From the NCBI GenBank assembly GCA_965224605.1, contig CBDCZP010000005.1, positions 186,001 through 250,000 on the forward strand: 64,000 nucleotides of DNA. The letters run 5' to 3'. The first letter of the stretch is position 1. Every line of letters starts with the position of its first letter. Position numbers and translations under genes: made by a program. Shown piece after piece: positions 32,023-41,825 of this stretch. Origin of the DNA: HyVt-477 sp965224605. GTDB taxonomy: Bacteria; Pseudomonadota; Gammaproteobacteria; Thiotrichales; Thiotrichaceae. The notes beneath the pieces were generated by a model. It did not search any database. It was not told where the DNA came from and was given only the letters and a program-made list of their open reading frames with translations.

Positions 32023-34422
32023 ATGAAAAAAACATCAGTACACCCTTGGTTCCCAGTGTTTCTAGCGATAGCCATACTTGCTCTTATTTTGTTATCTGTA
32101 GGTTTTTCCCAGCAATATAAATTGGCATTGGGTCAGTCAGTTTATGCAGCTGTTAATCTACTCGTTCATGGAAATGAACTGAAACCCGACGATATAGAAC
32201 ACCGTTCAGAGCTAATGATCGCAGGGCAAATTCTTGGCTTTATCGCCATTTATGGCTTCATATTGCATATAGCATGGATTTTCTTGGGTGAAGGTTTACG
32301 TAATATATGGATTCAATGGTTTTATAAAAACCACATCATAGTCTGTGACTTGAATCCACAAGGCCAGGCCTTTATATCCAATCTACGCAACAGTCCTACA
32401 AAAGAAAAAATCGTTGTTTTACTGGAAAATGTTGAGAATGAACATGAATCTTTTTGCACACAACACAATGCAAAACTTATCCAGGGTAATCCTCGCTTAG
32501 TCAATAAACTACATGCCGTTGCCGTGCAACGTGCGAAAGTATTAATTGTTTGTAGTGATAGCTACGATACCAATTTACAAATTGCTCAGGCGGCAGAGAA
32601 GAACTTATATAAACGTTCAAAAAGTGTCAGGCCACTAAATTTATACTTGTCGTTAAGCGATTCATTAGTAATAGATGGAATAGGCAATGAAAATTACAGC
32701 CACTTTCTACAACCGGGAGAAAAACTTAATCCTTATGTTTATTCTGCTGAAAACCTGATTGCCCGACATTACTTTAATCAATACCCATCTCACACTTGGG
32801 CAGATTGGCAGGGTCAAAAACAAGTTCATTTGGTCTTTGCGGGGTTTGGAGCATTAGTAGAATCGCTCATCTGTCAATATGCACAGATTTCACCGTATAA
32901 AGATTTTCTCCCACCTGTTTTTACATTAGTTGACCCTGAAGCAAAAAAGAAGTGTGCATTATTGATTTCCCGCTATCCCGCACTTGAAAATGGTAGAGAA
33001 AATGAGCATCAAATGATTGGAGGCTTGCATGCTATAGAGTGCCATCAAAGCTTTAAATTAAGTGATGCTCAACTGCATGAAGTGGCGACAGTCGATGGAG
33101 TTACCATACCACCCACGGCCGTCTTGTTCGCTACTCCAGATAATGCATTAAATTTTCAACACGCAGTGAGTCTTCATCAACAAACCCTACGTTTTAATCG
33201 ATGGCGTGTACCGTTCTATTCATTTCTTTGTCAGGACATAGGCATACAAGCTTTATTGTCTTCTGCAAAAAGCAAACATCCAGGGGATCAACTTATTCCT
33301 TTTGGTATGGCTGAACAGGTCTTCGATCTTGATACTTTGAATGAAGTGGAATTGAATGCCTGTCTGGTGCATGAAGCTTATAAAAAGGATCAGATAGAGA
33401 AGGGCAATAATAAAGTGCCATCATGGGCATTACTACCTGAAACATATCGTGCGGCAAATCGTCGTGCCGGAGATCATATTGCAGTAAAGCTCGCTAGCTT
33501 GGGCTGCCATATTGAAGCAGGCAAGCCTCTCGTATTAGATGACGCCAGTATATTTGATATTGCCGAAGAACGATGTGCGGACCTAAGCAAACTAGAGCAT
33601 CGTTCATGGCGATATGAACGATTACTCAATGGTTGGAGGTTTGGGACTGAGAGAAATGATCGGCGACGTATACATCCTTCTATTTCATTGTGGGAAGGCC
33701 TGTCAGAGGAAGAGCAACAAAAAGACGTCAATCAAATTAAGAACGTAAGAGAAGCACTCAAGCTATCACAAAAAGATCATATTGAATCAGACACCGGGTG
33801 TTGTGGGCAGAATAATCAGCACACACCAAAACAGAAAATTCCTTTAACGGTTAGAAAAGAAGTGGTAATAGGACTTATCGGCCATAATCACCTTACTGTG
33901 AATGAAGTAGCAATCGTTAAAGAAAAATTAAAACACGAAATTCATTATATAAAAAAGACATACTCACACTATTTCATCACTCTCATTACGCCACTAGCAC
34001 CAGGTAGCGATTTTCTTTTGGCTCATAATTTATTAGAAAACTTAAAAAAAGAAAAAGATTTGCCTCATCGACTATTAATCATTCAAGCGATTACTCTGGA
34101 CAAAGTCGTGTCCGATTATGAAACAAGCAAGAATGATAAAATTGAAGATGATAAAGAGTGGGGGAAAAAATTGAAAGACTTCATTGAGGAAAGTGAACAA
34201 TGTGAAAGCATCATTGACTTAACCCTTGAAGGGGACACACATGAAGAAAATATTAATTCTTATCAAAGAGCTGCAGACTGGATCGTCGAACGTGCAGATG
34301 AATTAATCTCGGTTCATGACCCCTCAAGGGGAAAAGGTGGGAAAGCAGGTACTAGTGATACATTACACAAGTGGAAACAGAAAAATTCCAACGTAGAGAG
34401 CAGAGTTATTGATATATCTTGA
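32023..34422 (+). CDS. Membrane protein with TrkA-N-like, RyR and SLOG domains
   Basis: 799 residues; AGGTGAG precedes the ATG. Two membrane helices (about 10-30 and 65-92) with a short loop that lacks a TVGYG potassium filter. Then a Rossmann-like domain (NHIIVCDLNPQGQAFISNL from about 104, KLIQGNP, LIVCSDSYDTNLQIA) of TrkA-N/RCK type with a changed Gly motif, and a second one (VHLVFAGFGALVESLI from about 267). Residues about 465-560 fit the RyR domain (WALLPETYRAANRRAGDHIAVKL, KLEHRSWRYERLLNGWRFG). The C-terminus (about 612-799) fits a SLOG fold: VVIGLIGHN, LAPGSDFLLAHNL, and WIVERADELISVHDPSRGKGGKAGTSD. SLOG and RyR domains bind NAD- or nucleotide-derived ligands in several systems. Likely a ligand-gated membrane effector; a TIR gene follows. 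Confidence 0.78.
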   Translation: MKKTSVHPWFPVFLAIAILALILLSVGFSQQYKLALGQSVYAAVNLLVHGNELKPDDIEHRSELMIAGQILGFIAIYGFILHIAWIFLGEGLRNIWIQWFYKNHIIVCDLNPQGQAFISNLRNSPTKEKIVVLLENVENEHESFCTQHNAKLIQGNPRLVNKLHAVAVQRAKVLIVCSDSYDTNLQIAQAAEKNLYKRSKSVRPLNLYLSLSDSLVIDGIGNENYSHFLQPGEKLNPYVYSAENLIARHYFNQYPSHTWADWQGQKQVHLVFAGFGALVESLICQYAQISPYKDFLPPVFTLVDPEAKKKCALLISRYPALENGRENEHQMIGGLHAIECHQSFKLSDAQLHEVATVDGVTIPPTAVLFATPDNALNFQHAVSLHQQTLRFNRWRVPFYSFLCQDIGIQALLSSAKSKHPGDQLIPFGMAEQVFDLDTLNEVELNACLVHEAYKKDQIEKGNNKVPSWALLPETYRAANRRAGDHIAVKLASLGCHIEAGKPLVLDDASIFDIAEERCADLSKLEHRSWRYERLLNGWRFGTERNDRRRIHPSISLWEGLSEEEQQKDVNQIKNVREALKLSQKDHIESDTGCCGQNNQHTPKQKIPLTVRKEVVIGLIGHNHLTVNEVAIVKEKLKHEIHYIKKTYSHYFITLITPLAPGSDFLLAHNLLENLKKEKDLPHRLLIIQAITLDKVVSDYETSKNDKIEDDKEWGKKLKDFIEESEQCESIIDLTLEGDTHEENINSYQRAADWIVERADELISVHDPSRGKGGKAGTSDTLHKWKQKNSNVESRVIDIS

Positions 34423-34834
34423 TGCCATTAACATTTTAAATATTTAAATTGAGAATGAATTATTTTTTTGCTTAAAATGCTAATCAACCGGTTTGTTTTT
34501 AATAAAAACAGGTTTTAACCTATTATTGAAATTTCTTAGTGGTTATATGCATAGTTTATACTATGCTTGATGGGGTATGGGGTATCTCAAACCTATTGGA
34601 AATGACGATTAAATCGGTTGATACTGACTAACGTAGAGCGAGAAGAGTGTCTTTTTTCGTTAAAATCAACATTAGTATTAACTGATATTAATTAATATTG
34701 ATTCGAATTGTATAGCTTATTAATTAAGCATTGATTTGTACAATTAATATTAGTATCCTAATTACACCCCCTCACGATAATAATACAGACGTTTAAAATG
34801 CTTGTATTTCAACACAACAAACCACATTTAAATT
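34423..34834. other. AT-rich gap before the second TIR gene
   Basis: 412 bp with no open frame worth calling. Very AT-rich, with overlapping partial dyads of TTAATATT and GAATTGTA / TACAATTAATATT near 34690-34758. It probably holds the promoter of the TIR gene, so that gene may be transcribed separately from the RyR/SLOG gene. Confidence 0.5.
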
Positions 34835-36016
34835 ATGAGTGATATATTCCTAAGCTACGCGAAAGCTGATCGCGACGAACTACTCCCCTTGGTAAAGGCA
34901 CTTGAAGACAAAGGATGGAACATATTTTGGGATCGCAAGATACCCATAGGAAAGACTTGGCACGGTGTACTTGCAGCTGAGATTGAAGCCTGTAAATGCA
35001 TGTTGGTCGTGTGGTCTAATTCATCTGTGCAATCTGAATGGGTACGTGAAGAAGCGCAAATAGGTAAAGATCGGCAAATTATTTTTCCAGTGAGCCTGGA
35101 TGGCTCATTACCACCATTAGGTTTCGGTGGTATTCAATCTGCAAATCTTTCAGGTTGGCAAGGTGAAGAAAACCATCCCGAGTATCAAACATTTATTCGT
35201 GAATTGACGGACCATATGGGTTCTATCAAAGGTCAGATCAGAGTTGAGAAACCGGAATCGACTGACAGTATGAATGTGGCAAATGTAAATAACAGCAATC
35301 AATTTGTTGTGCCAGCCGCCGTTTCACCTCAGGCTCATTCTGATCCTTATACTCCAGCAACAGCCTATGGAAACATACAATCCATTGCTCCGCAGGAGAT
35401 ACAAAAAACGGGAACCCTTAAAAAACTTATTCTAGGTGGAGTTGCCGCTGCATTTATAGCTGCCATTGCAACATTCGGTGTGATTCAATATAACGAAAAG
35501 GTTGCGTTGGAGTCCGCACAAAAAGAAATGGAACTTGAGCGAAAAAAAGCACAAGAAGCTCAAATATTAGCTGAAAAAATAAAAAAAGAAGAAGCTATTA
35601 AAGCAGAAGCAATAGCCTCTGCTAAAGCTGAAGTAGCGAGAGAAAATGCACGAAGGATAGCGAAAGAAGATAAAAAAAGGAAAAAATCAGCTGCAAAAGA
35701 AGCGGCTAACCTCGCCAAAAAAAGGCAACAAGCGGAAAAACAGATACTAGCTGATATCGCTCGACAAAATGCGGCACAGAATGCAAAAATCAGAGCCGAT
35801 GCAAACCTGAGAGCCAAACAACAACAAGAAGCTCAAAGATTAGCGCGTCAGCGAGCTGATGCCCAAAGGAGAGCTCAACAGCAGCAAGCACAAGCGGCAG
35901 CCAAAGCTCGACAGAAAAAACCTAGTACAAATAATTCTTCTCAAAAAAGCGATGCTTTTGCAGAAGGTGTAGGTGCAGCAGCAGCCGGGCTGATAGGTAA
36001 AAGACTCGGCTTTTAA
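34835..36016 (+). CDS. TIR-domain protein with membrane segment and TolA-like coiled coil
   Basis: 393 residues. TIR domain at 1-130: DIFLSYAKADRDELLPLVKAL, GWNIFWDRKIPIGKTW, CMLVVWSNSSVQSEWVREEA (catalytic-type Glu after the Trp), and IIFPVSLDG. A polar linker leads to one membrane helix (about 198-216, ILGGVAAAFIAAIATFGVI). Residues about 220-360 are an Ala/Lys/Gln/Glu-rich coiled coil like TolA, and the C-terminus is Gly/Ala-rich (AEGVGAAAAGLIGKRLGF). With the TIR cytoplasmic, the coiled coil would cross the periplasm. No clear Shine-Dalgarno before the ATG. It follows a SLOG/RyR membrane protein in the same direction, which suggests a signalling pair. Confidence 0.85.
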   Translation: MSDIFLSYAKADRDELLPLVKALEDKGWNIFWDRKIPIGKTWHGVLAAEIEACKCMLVVWSNSSVQSEWVREEAQIGKDRQIIFPVSLDGSLPPLGFGGIQSANLSGWQGEENHPEYQTFIRELTDHMGSIKGQIRVEKPESTDSMNVANVNNSNQFVVPAAVSPQAHSDPYTPATAYGNIQSIAPQEIQKTGTLKKLILGGVAAAFIAAIATFGVIQYNEKVALESAQKEMELERKKAQEAQILAEKIKKEEAIKAEAIASAKAEVARENARRIAKEDKKRKKSAAKEAANLAKKRQQAEKQILADIARQNAAQNAKIRADANLRAKQQQEAQRLARQRADAQRRAQQQQAQAAAKARQKKPSTNNSSQKSDAFAEGVGAAAAGLIGKRLGF

Positions 36017-36067
36017 CGGCATCCTATGAAAAAATTTATTGTTTATTCGGCTACCAATGTAACCACA

Positions 36068-37405
36068 CTAAGTCCGGCTAATACGAAAGAATATGCCTGC
36101 CAGAAAAACGAATACCAGAGCATTAGCGGCCTGATGTAAATTAAAGTCTACATAACTGTGCAGTAAAAGTAGCAACATGCCAATCCCCGCACCTATTTGT
36201 AAATTATTAAACTCACCTTGTGCCTGCCCTCTGAATAAGTGGAACCAGCGAGCAAGATACAAAACAAAAAAACCAGCAATGATAATAATTCCAAACACAC
36301 CCATATCCGAAATGATTTCCAAATAATCATTGTGTGCATGGTTAACAAAACTATGTTGATCAATGGGCTGATAAGCACGATATATTTCAGGAAAAGTCCC
36401 CGGGCCACTGCCCCATGGGAACATGTCTGTGATAGCACGTTGTGCATTTTCAAAAATCCGCCACCTTTCATCTTCCATGGGATCCTTGGCGAATCTATTG
36501 AGTATGGGTACTATACCTACCTTGAAAGCAATCCCTATACCAACAACACTGGCTATCATTAAAAAACCAAATGATTTAATTTTTCCGACATGATGAGCGA
36601 AGGCAAAAGATGAAAGCAACAACCCCAGCAATACCAGACCAATACCAGCTCGCGAAGCAGAGAAAAAGGAAACTAAAATCATTAATACAAGCAGTATTGT
36701 TAAGGTCAAGGAACGACTAAAGAATGAGCCACTAAAACCTCTCCTCCCCATCGAATTAGACGAGAAAGAGGCCACTAACATTCCAATAACCAATGGTAAT
36801 GCTAGTTCAATTAAGCCTACGAAATGATCCCGATTTCGATAAGTACCACTTGCAGTATCCCCATGCTCAATATTACCCAGATAGAAACTATCTGTTCCTG
36901 ATGCATATTGGATAATACCTAATCCCGTCTCAAAGAAGACAATCACAAAGAGCACGACAACCAAATTGCGAACATTTCTACGCGGCAAACTCATGGTAAC
37001 CAAAAATAGTGCAACTAATGGAATCAGATAAAATAAAGAGCGTTTCGTGTTTTCAGGTATCAATGATAAGGATGTGTTTACGATCTCAACACCTTGAGAA
37101 GATATAAAATTTGCTACGTCCGCATAAAGCTTTCTGCCGGGCAATTCAAGCCACACGGTTTCTGGTAGTGGGACAAGAAACAATGCTACACATGCCAATG
37201 AAAAGAATATGAATAACCCATTGGCATAACCGATCTTCCCTGAGCTTCCTTGTGTCCAAAATAGCACGATCAACATCAATATCCCTGTCATTTGAGCCGC
37301 TAATTCGAATATTTCCTTATAAGGGTTCATAAACAAGGGAGCAGAAAAAATAAGCCAGCCCGCAAGCACCGTTAACAGCTTTGTATTTGTCATTTCAGTG
37401 CTCAT
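36068..37405 (-). CDS. O-antigen ligase/Wzy-type polysaccharide polymerase
   Basis: 445 residues, about 11-12 membrane helices. The Wzy_C/WaaL signature region QHSFVNHAHNDYLEIISDMGVFG (key His-Ala-His-Asn-Asp-Tyr, near residue 350) in the large periplasmic loop is clear. Start taken at the ATG at 37405 after GGTGAG; a GTG two codons upstream is possible. It overlaps the TPR gene by 11 bp. Probably polymerises or transfers the exopolysaccharide handled by the Wzc-like protein in the same gene group. Confidence 0.88.
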   Translation of the reverse strand: MSTEMTNTKLLTVLAGWLIFSAPLFMNPYKEIFELAAQMTGILMLIVLFWTQGSSGKIGYANGLFIFFSLACVALFLVPLPETVWLELPGRKLYADVANFISSQGVEIVNTSLSLIPENTKRSLFYLIPLVALFLVTMSLPRRNVRNLVVVLFVIVFFETGLGIIQYASGTDSFYLGNIEHGDTASGTYRNRDHFVGLIELALPLVIGMLVASFSSNSMGRRGFSGSFFSRSLTLTILLVLMILVSFFSASRAGIGLVLLGLLLSSFAFAHHVGKIKSFGFLMIASVVGIGIAFKVGIVPILNRFAKDPMEDERWRIFENAQRAITDMFPWGSGPGTFPEIYRAYQPIDQHSFVNHAHNDYLEIISDMGVFGIIIIAGFFVLYLARWFHLFRGQAQGEFNNLQIGAGIGMLLLLLHSYVDFNLHQAANALVFVFLAGIFFRISRT

Positions 37406-38687
37406 TGTCACTCACCGTTTCTTTTGTTAGCGGTACAATATCAACCTGATCAAACCAGATGCCACCTTGAAAAAACTGCTCGTGGTGGTATTGACTCATC
37501 GCTTCTAATCGAATGATTTGTGATGTACAGCCTTGCTTGGGTACTGAAAAATCGAATGTGATTTCATGCCACTTCTCGCGTCCCTTTAAGGCTTGGCTTT
37601 CACCCAGCTGCTGTTGGTTTTCATCTGCACAATAGATTCTCCAGGCCAATCCTTGTGGATTCTTTAAGCCATCAATACGTGTTTGCATAATCAGCTGATA
37701 ACGACGTCCCGGTTCCAACAATAAACGCTGCCAAACGTGTTTAAACTTAATACTTTTTCGTTTGTTAAAAACAAGGTGTAATGCTCGACTACCTTTAATA
37801 CCTCGGGTTCGACCCAGAGTAATTTTAGCTGGCTTAGACTGATTGTAATTCCAGTCATAGCCACTGTCATGACTGTCACTTTCAAACCCTCCGTCGTAAA
37901 GAGTTCCTATCTTGCTGAACTGTTGACTGCTGAGTCCCTCTATCCACACTGAATACGCAAGTTTCCATATCTTTGCTTGCTGTAATTTCTTCACATACGC
38001 ATTACGCTCATTCTTTTCTAAAGGAACGTTGGTTTGCGATCTTTGTTGATAGAAATATTCTAATACGGGCAAACTCGCTTTATTATTTACCATATAAGTA
38101 AAAAAATCGTTCCACCAAGAAGCAGGCTTAATCGCATACGGGACTAACAAATCACGAGAATCATCAGCATTCGCATAACTGAGCAAAATCGGAAATATGG
38201 GTTTATACAACCCGCTATGTCGTGTCAGTAAGAGATCCCATTCAGAAAGCACCTTTTCGGCATCACCTTTTTCTCCCCAATAGTTGGAAAGAGCAATATG
38301 CACGTAGGAATGGGCTGGCCATTGCTTAGGAGCGAGTGTAACCGCCTTTTCAGCATGAGCTGTTTCTTGTAGGTTTTCATAAGCAAGAATCAGGATGGAC
38401 ATAGCATGACCGTTAGTCGGATCAACACTCAAAGCGGCCAAAGCATAGTGTTTCGCTTGCTCAAAGTCACTTTCATCCTTGGCGAATTCGGCAAGGTTAG
38501 TCAATGCATCATTCTCGCCAGCATTCCAGTGTAGAACTCGATGATAAACATCACTACTTGCAGAGGAATCCAAGGCAGCCCTAGCCTGTATCTCGGCAAT
38601 CTTGAAGGGGATCAAGTGATAGAGCACAAAAGCAGATATTAATATCAAACATAAACGAAATGTATTAATGAACATTCTTTTTCGCAT
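37395..38687 (-). CDS. TPR-repeat membrane-anchored protein of polysaccharide cluster
   Basis: About 430 residues. One N-terminal membrane helix (FRLCLILISAFVLYHLI), then TPR-like helices (about 35-160: NDALTNLAEFAKDESDFEQAKHY, ALSVDPTNGHAMSILILAYENL). The C-terminal 170 residues are beta-rich (GTLYDGGFESDSHDSGYDWNY, QLIMQTRIDGLKNPQGLAWRIYC) and read like a carbohydrate-binding module. The first codon is uncertain (TTG at 38699, ATG at 38687 or 38675). Overlaps the Wzy-like gene, so the two are co-translated. Likely an assembly factor between polymerase and envelope. Confidence 0.8.
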   Translation of the reverse strand: MRKRMFINTFRLCLILISAFVLYHLIPFKIAEIQARAALDSSASSDVYHRVLHWNAGENDALTNLAEFAKDESDFEQAKHYALAALSVDPTNGHAMSILILAYENLQETAHAEKAVTLAPKQWPAHSYVHIALSNYWGEKGDAEKVLSEWDLLLTRHSGLYKPIFPILLSYANADDSRDLLVPYAIKPASWWNDFFTYMVNNKASLPVLEYFYQQRSQTNVPLEKNERNAYVKKLQQAKIWKLAYSVWIEGLSSQQFSKIGTLYDGGFESDSHDSGYDWNYNQSKPAKITLGRTRGIKGSRALHLVFNKRKSIKFKHVWQRLLLEPGRRYQLIMQTRIDGLKNPQGLAWRIYCADENQQQLGESQALKGREKWHEITFDFSVPKQGCTSQIIRLEAMSQYHHEQFFQGGIWFDQVDIVPLTKETVSDNEH

Positions 38688-38799
38688 TTTTCTTAGCAAG
38701 ACTTCTTAGAGAACTTCTAGCAAAACTTCGAGCAAAACATAGTACCGTAGAGACGGTTTTACAACCCTAGAATTATATTAACCCAAGAATATAATTGAG

Positions 38800-41148
38800 C
38801 TAACCCGCTTGTTTAACAGGCTCCATTTCCGTTCCCTGATCACCATTACTATAATTATAATAATTATCATAGCTATAATAGTGACCTTTGCCCGTCTTCA
38901 CCTTAGTTAGAATAACACCTATGGTATTACCATAACTACGTGTTAATCGTTTGAGCGCATTAGTAACTGCATCTTTCTTACTGTCTTCACTGGCAACAAC
39001 AAATACCGTACCATGTGCTCGATTAGATAAGATCAAAGAATCAGCCATGCCTAGAACGGGTGGTGAATCAATGATAACTTGATCAAACTTATCAGATAAT
39101 TTATCCAACAAATCCATCATACTTGAGCTTGCCAGTAATTTGACGGGATTGCTTGGAATAACACCCGCTGACAAGACAGACAAACCTGGAACTTCTGATA
39201 CCTGTAGTGCTTCATCAAGAGTGGACTTCCCAACTAGCACATCAGTTACTCCCCTATCATTGTGCATCTCTAGATATTCATGCAACGACGGTTTGCGTAA
39301 ATCAGCATCTACAATCACCACACGTTTGCCCTCTTGGGCTAACACTATCGCCAGATTAATACTGGTACATGATTTCCCTTCGTTTGCAGCCGAGCTTGTT
39401 GTATGTAAAATCTTGGGTATTCCGTCTTCCGTTGAATACTCAAGATCAATAGCAATTGATCGAAATGCTTCAGAAATCGGAGAAAAGGGCTTCTCATGAA
39501 TAAGTAGTGGATTTTCGTCACGTTTGCTTTTGGTAAAAGGGAAAAAACCGATGACAGGAAGATTGGTCAGACTTTCAACATCTTCAACCGTAGTTAAAGT
39601 GTCATCCATATTCTCTATGAGGAAAGCCATGCCAACACCCATCATCAAACCCAGCAATAAACCGATGGCAAGATTACGTCTAGTGTTTGGCTTATATTTC
39701 TGAAAAGGCACAAAGGCCGGATCCAGGAATGAGATGTTATTAGTAACAACACCACCTGCGACACCAACTTCTTTTACGCGCTGTAACAAACCATCATATA
39801 ACTCACGATTAGTATCAACCTCACGCTTAAGCGCCATATAACCAATGGATTTATCACGAAGAGTCATAATCTCGGCTTTCTTTTTCGTGAGCTGCTTTTT
39901 CAATTTAGCTGCATTTTCTTTTGCCGCCAAATAACTGCCTTTTAACTCATTTGAAGAGCCTTTGTTAATGACGGAAACTTCTTTCTTGATTTGTTTATCA
40001 ATAGCAGCGATTTGATTTTTTATCTCTCGCATTGCAGGATAAGCCGGTTTATAAGTCTGTCTTAGCTCCGTATATTTTGTTTCAAGATTCGCTTTTTTCT
40101 TTTTTAGGCTCTGTACAACGCTATTGTCCATTTGTCGAATAGAACCCGATATTTTATTTTTTTGTCGGTATTCACTTTCTGCCCCTATTAGCTTTGTATT
40201 CGCGTCCGTATAAGCCTGCGACAAAGCTTGTAACTCGCTTGAAACAATAGACTGGTTGTCATCGGTATTGATTATGCTTTTCTTTTTTGCATAAGCGACT
40301 AATTCCACTTCTGATTTTTGTAGCTTACTGCGAGTAATCGCGAGTTGTTCATTCAAAAAATCTTTAGCATATATGGTAGAATCACCACGACTCTTCAAGT
40401 TCATCTTGATATAACTTTCTGCCAAGGTGTTCACAATAGTGGTCGCTAACTCTGGCTCTGTTGATTCATAATAAATATGGACAATATTTGATTTTTTCGC
40501 AGGACTAATGGTGAGGCTAGCCAAAAACCTTAATTCAACGGGTCTTTTTGCTAACTGACCTTCTGCACCAAGCCTAACGTCTTCCAGCAGTTCATCATCT
40601 GATGAAGCATCACTCTGCTTACCAGCAAGATTAAATTCAACCGCTTTATCATGGAAAAAGCCAACCACATTCTCCTTAAAAAAGGCCTTAGCCTCATCCA
40701 TTTTCTCTGCAACAAAGGGTTTTTCCAGTTGAGGTTGATTGTAATAATCCTCAAGACTTAATTTCTCAATAACAATAGTCGCCAATGCACGACTTTTTAA
40801 CACATCATACTGAGTCTGGTAGAAATTCTGATCAATCGCTTTTTGCTCATAAACGTCATAACTAACCACCTTGTCTGCTTCACGATCTATTTTAATGGTA
40901 GCTTCAGCGCGATAAGTTGGCACAATGGAAAGTGTATAGAGAAGGGTTAGCCCAAAAATGAGAGATGCAATGGTAAAGATCAACAGCTTATGTCGTTTCA
41001 ATACTTTGATCAAATCACTAATATTGATTTCATCGAACTGATCATCATGTCGATATCCGCGAGGCTCGGCATCCACTATTTCGCGTTCATTCAGTTCAAG
41101 TTTCGAACCGTCAATCGCCACCACTGAATTATTCTTTCTAGTACTCAT
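38800..41148 (-). CDS. wzc: Wzc/ExoP-type polysaccharide co-polymerase with tyrosine kinase
   Basis: 782 residues. N-terminal Wzz domain with membrane helices at about 58-78 and 490-510, and a long periplasmic coiled coil between (AKLKKQLTKKKAEIMTLRD region). C-terminal BY-kinase: Walker A ANEGKSCTSINLA near 590, Walker A' VVIVDADLRKPSLHEYL near 615, Walker B VIIDSPPVLGMAD near 690, and a Tyr cluster in the last 30 residues (YYSYDNYYNYS). Autophosphorylation of that cluster controls chain length and export in known relatives. No separate phosphatase is seen. Confidence 0.93.
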   Translation of the reverse strand: MSTRKNNSVVAIDGSKLELNEREIVDAEPRGYRHDDQFDEINISDLIKVLKRHKLLIFTIASLIFGLTLLYTLSIVPTYRAEATIKIDREADKVVSYDVYEQKAIDQNFYQTQYDVLKSRALATIVIEKLSLEDYYNQPQLEKPFVAEKMDEAKAFFKENVVGFFHDKAVEFNLAGKQSDASSDDELLEDVRLGAEGQLAKRPVELRFLASLTISPAKKSNIVHIYYESTEPELATTIVNTLAESYIKMNLKSRGDSTIYAKDFLNEQLAITRSKLQKSEVELVAYAKKKSIINTDDNQSIVSSELQALSQAYTDANTKLIGAESEYRQKNKISGSIRQMDNSVVQSLKKKKANLETKYTELRQTYKPAYPAMREIKNQIAAIDKQIKKEVSVINKGSSNELKGSYLAAKENAAKLKKQLTKKKAEIMTLRDKSIGYMALKREVDTNRELYDGLLQRVKEVGVAGGVVTNNISFLDPAFVPFQKYKPNTRRNLAIGLLLGLMMGVGMAFLIENMDDTLTTVEDVESLTNLPVIGFFPFTKSKRDENPLLIHEKPFSPISEAFRSIAIDLEYSTEDGIPKILHTTSSAANEGKSCTSINLAIVLAQEGKRVVIVDADLRKPSLHEYLEMHNDRGVTDVLVGKSTLDEALQVSEVPGLSVLSAGVIPSNPVKLLASSSMMDLLDKLSDKFDQVIIDSPPVLGMADSLILSNRAHGTVFVVASEDSKKDAVTNALKRLTRSYGNTIGVILTKVKTGKGHYYSYDNYYNYSNGDQGTEMEPVKQAG

Positions 41149-41394
41149 AATTTTTTATTAATTGAAATTAATTGAAATTAACATTCGCAGGATACAAATA
41201 TTATCTCAGATTTCACAGACTTGAAAGCTTGTCTGTGCTTATTTTACTCAACACCCTTAATATTGCATGAATACAATGCTACTTTTTGCATGAATACAAA
41301 CTGAATATGATTAGAATAATAGTAAAGAACAGGGGATAAGATTCAATTATATTTGAATAAATCAATAATTAATCTATGCACTTGGTGAATTAAT

Positions 41395-41471
41395 TGGTAG
41401 GCACGCTCGGATTCGAACCGAGGACTTCCACCATGTCATGGTGGCACTCTAACCAACTGAGTTACGCGCCT
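41395..41471 (-). tRNA. tRNA-Val (anticodon GAC)
   Basis: Reverse complement begins AGGCGCGTAACTCAGTTGGT and ends CCTACCA with encoded CCA. Acceptor AGGCGCG/CGTGCCT (one G-T), anticodon stem CCACC/GGTGG with loop ATGACAT (anticodon GAC, Val), T-arm GTTCGAATC. All helices pair. Confidence 0.96.
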
Positions 41472-41825
41472 ATATTTCCATATCAGAAACGTTGCAGAGA
41501 ACGCTTTCAGGAGAAGAGTTGCATTATATCTTTTAAAAGAAAATTAACAACCGGATTTTACCTTACCCATACAAAATGGTTCAAAGCGAAATAAAGTTGT
41601 TTGAATAGTCACCATATTCCATAGATAGCGTACTAATCATAGACACTCCCTTAAACGTTAAGCGATCATTAAGTCTATTGTTATTAGAATACTCTTTGGA
41701 AAGAAGAACACTAGAAGCTACAAATATAAAAAACATAATGCTCTGTTCTTAACCCACATATGTATGCATCCCCAATACTATAAAAAGCATACAACACAAT
41801 AAAAACAACAACAAAGAATGTACCT
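41472..41825. other. Gene-free interval upstream of the PilY1-like gene
   Basis: 354 bp, AT-rich. No gene; small frames here are tRNA shadows. Promoter of the large pilus-tip adhesin gene is expected; no clear box stands out. Confidence 0.45.

Noticed and set aside
32110..32215. Potassium-channel selectivity filter in the RyR/SLOG protein
   Set aside because: No TVGYG-like sequence between the two membrane helices, so I do not call it a K+ channel.
41394..41594. 66-codon plus-strand frame MVGTLGFEPRTSTMSWW
   Set aside because: It is the antisense read of tRNA-Val, a well-known false annotation.
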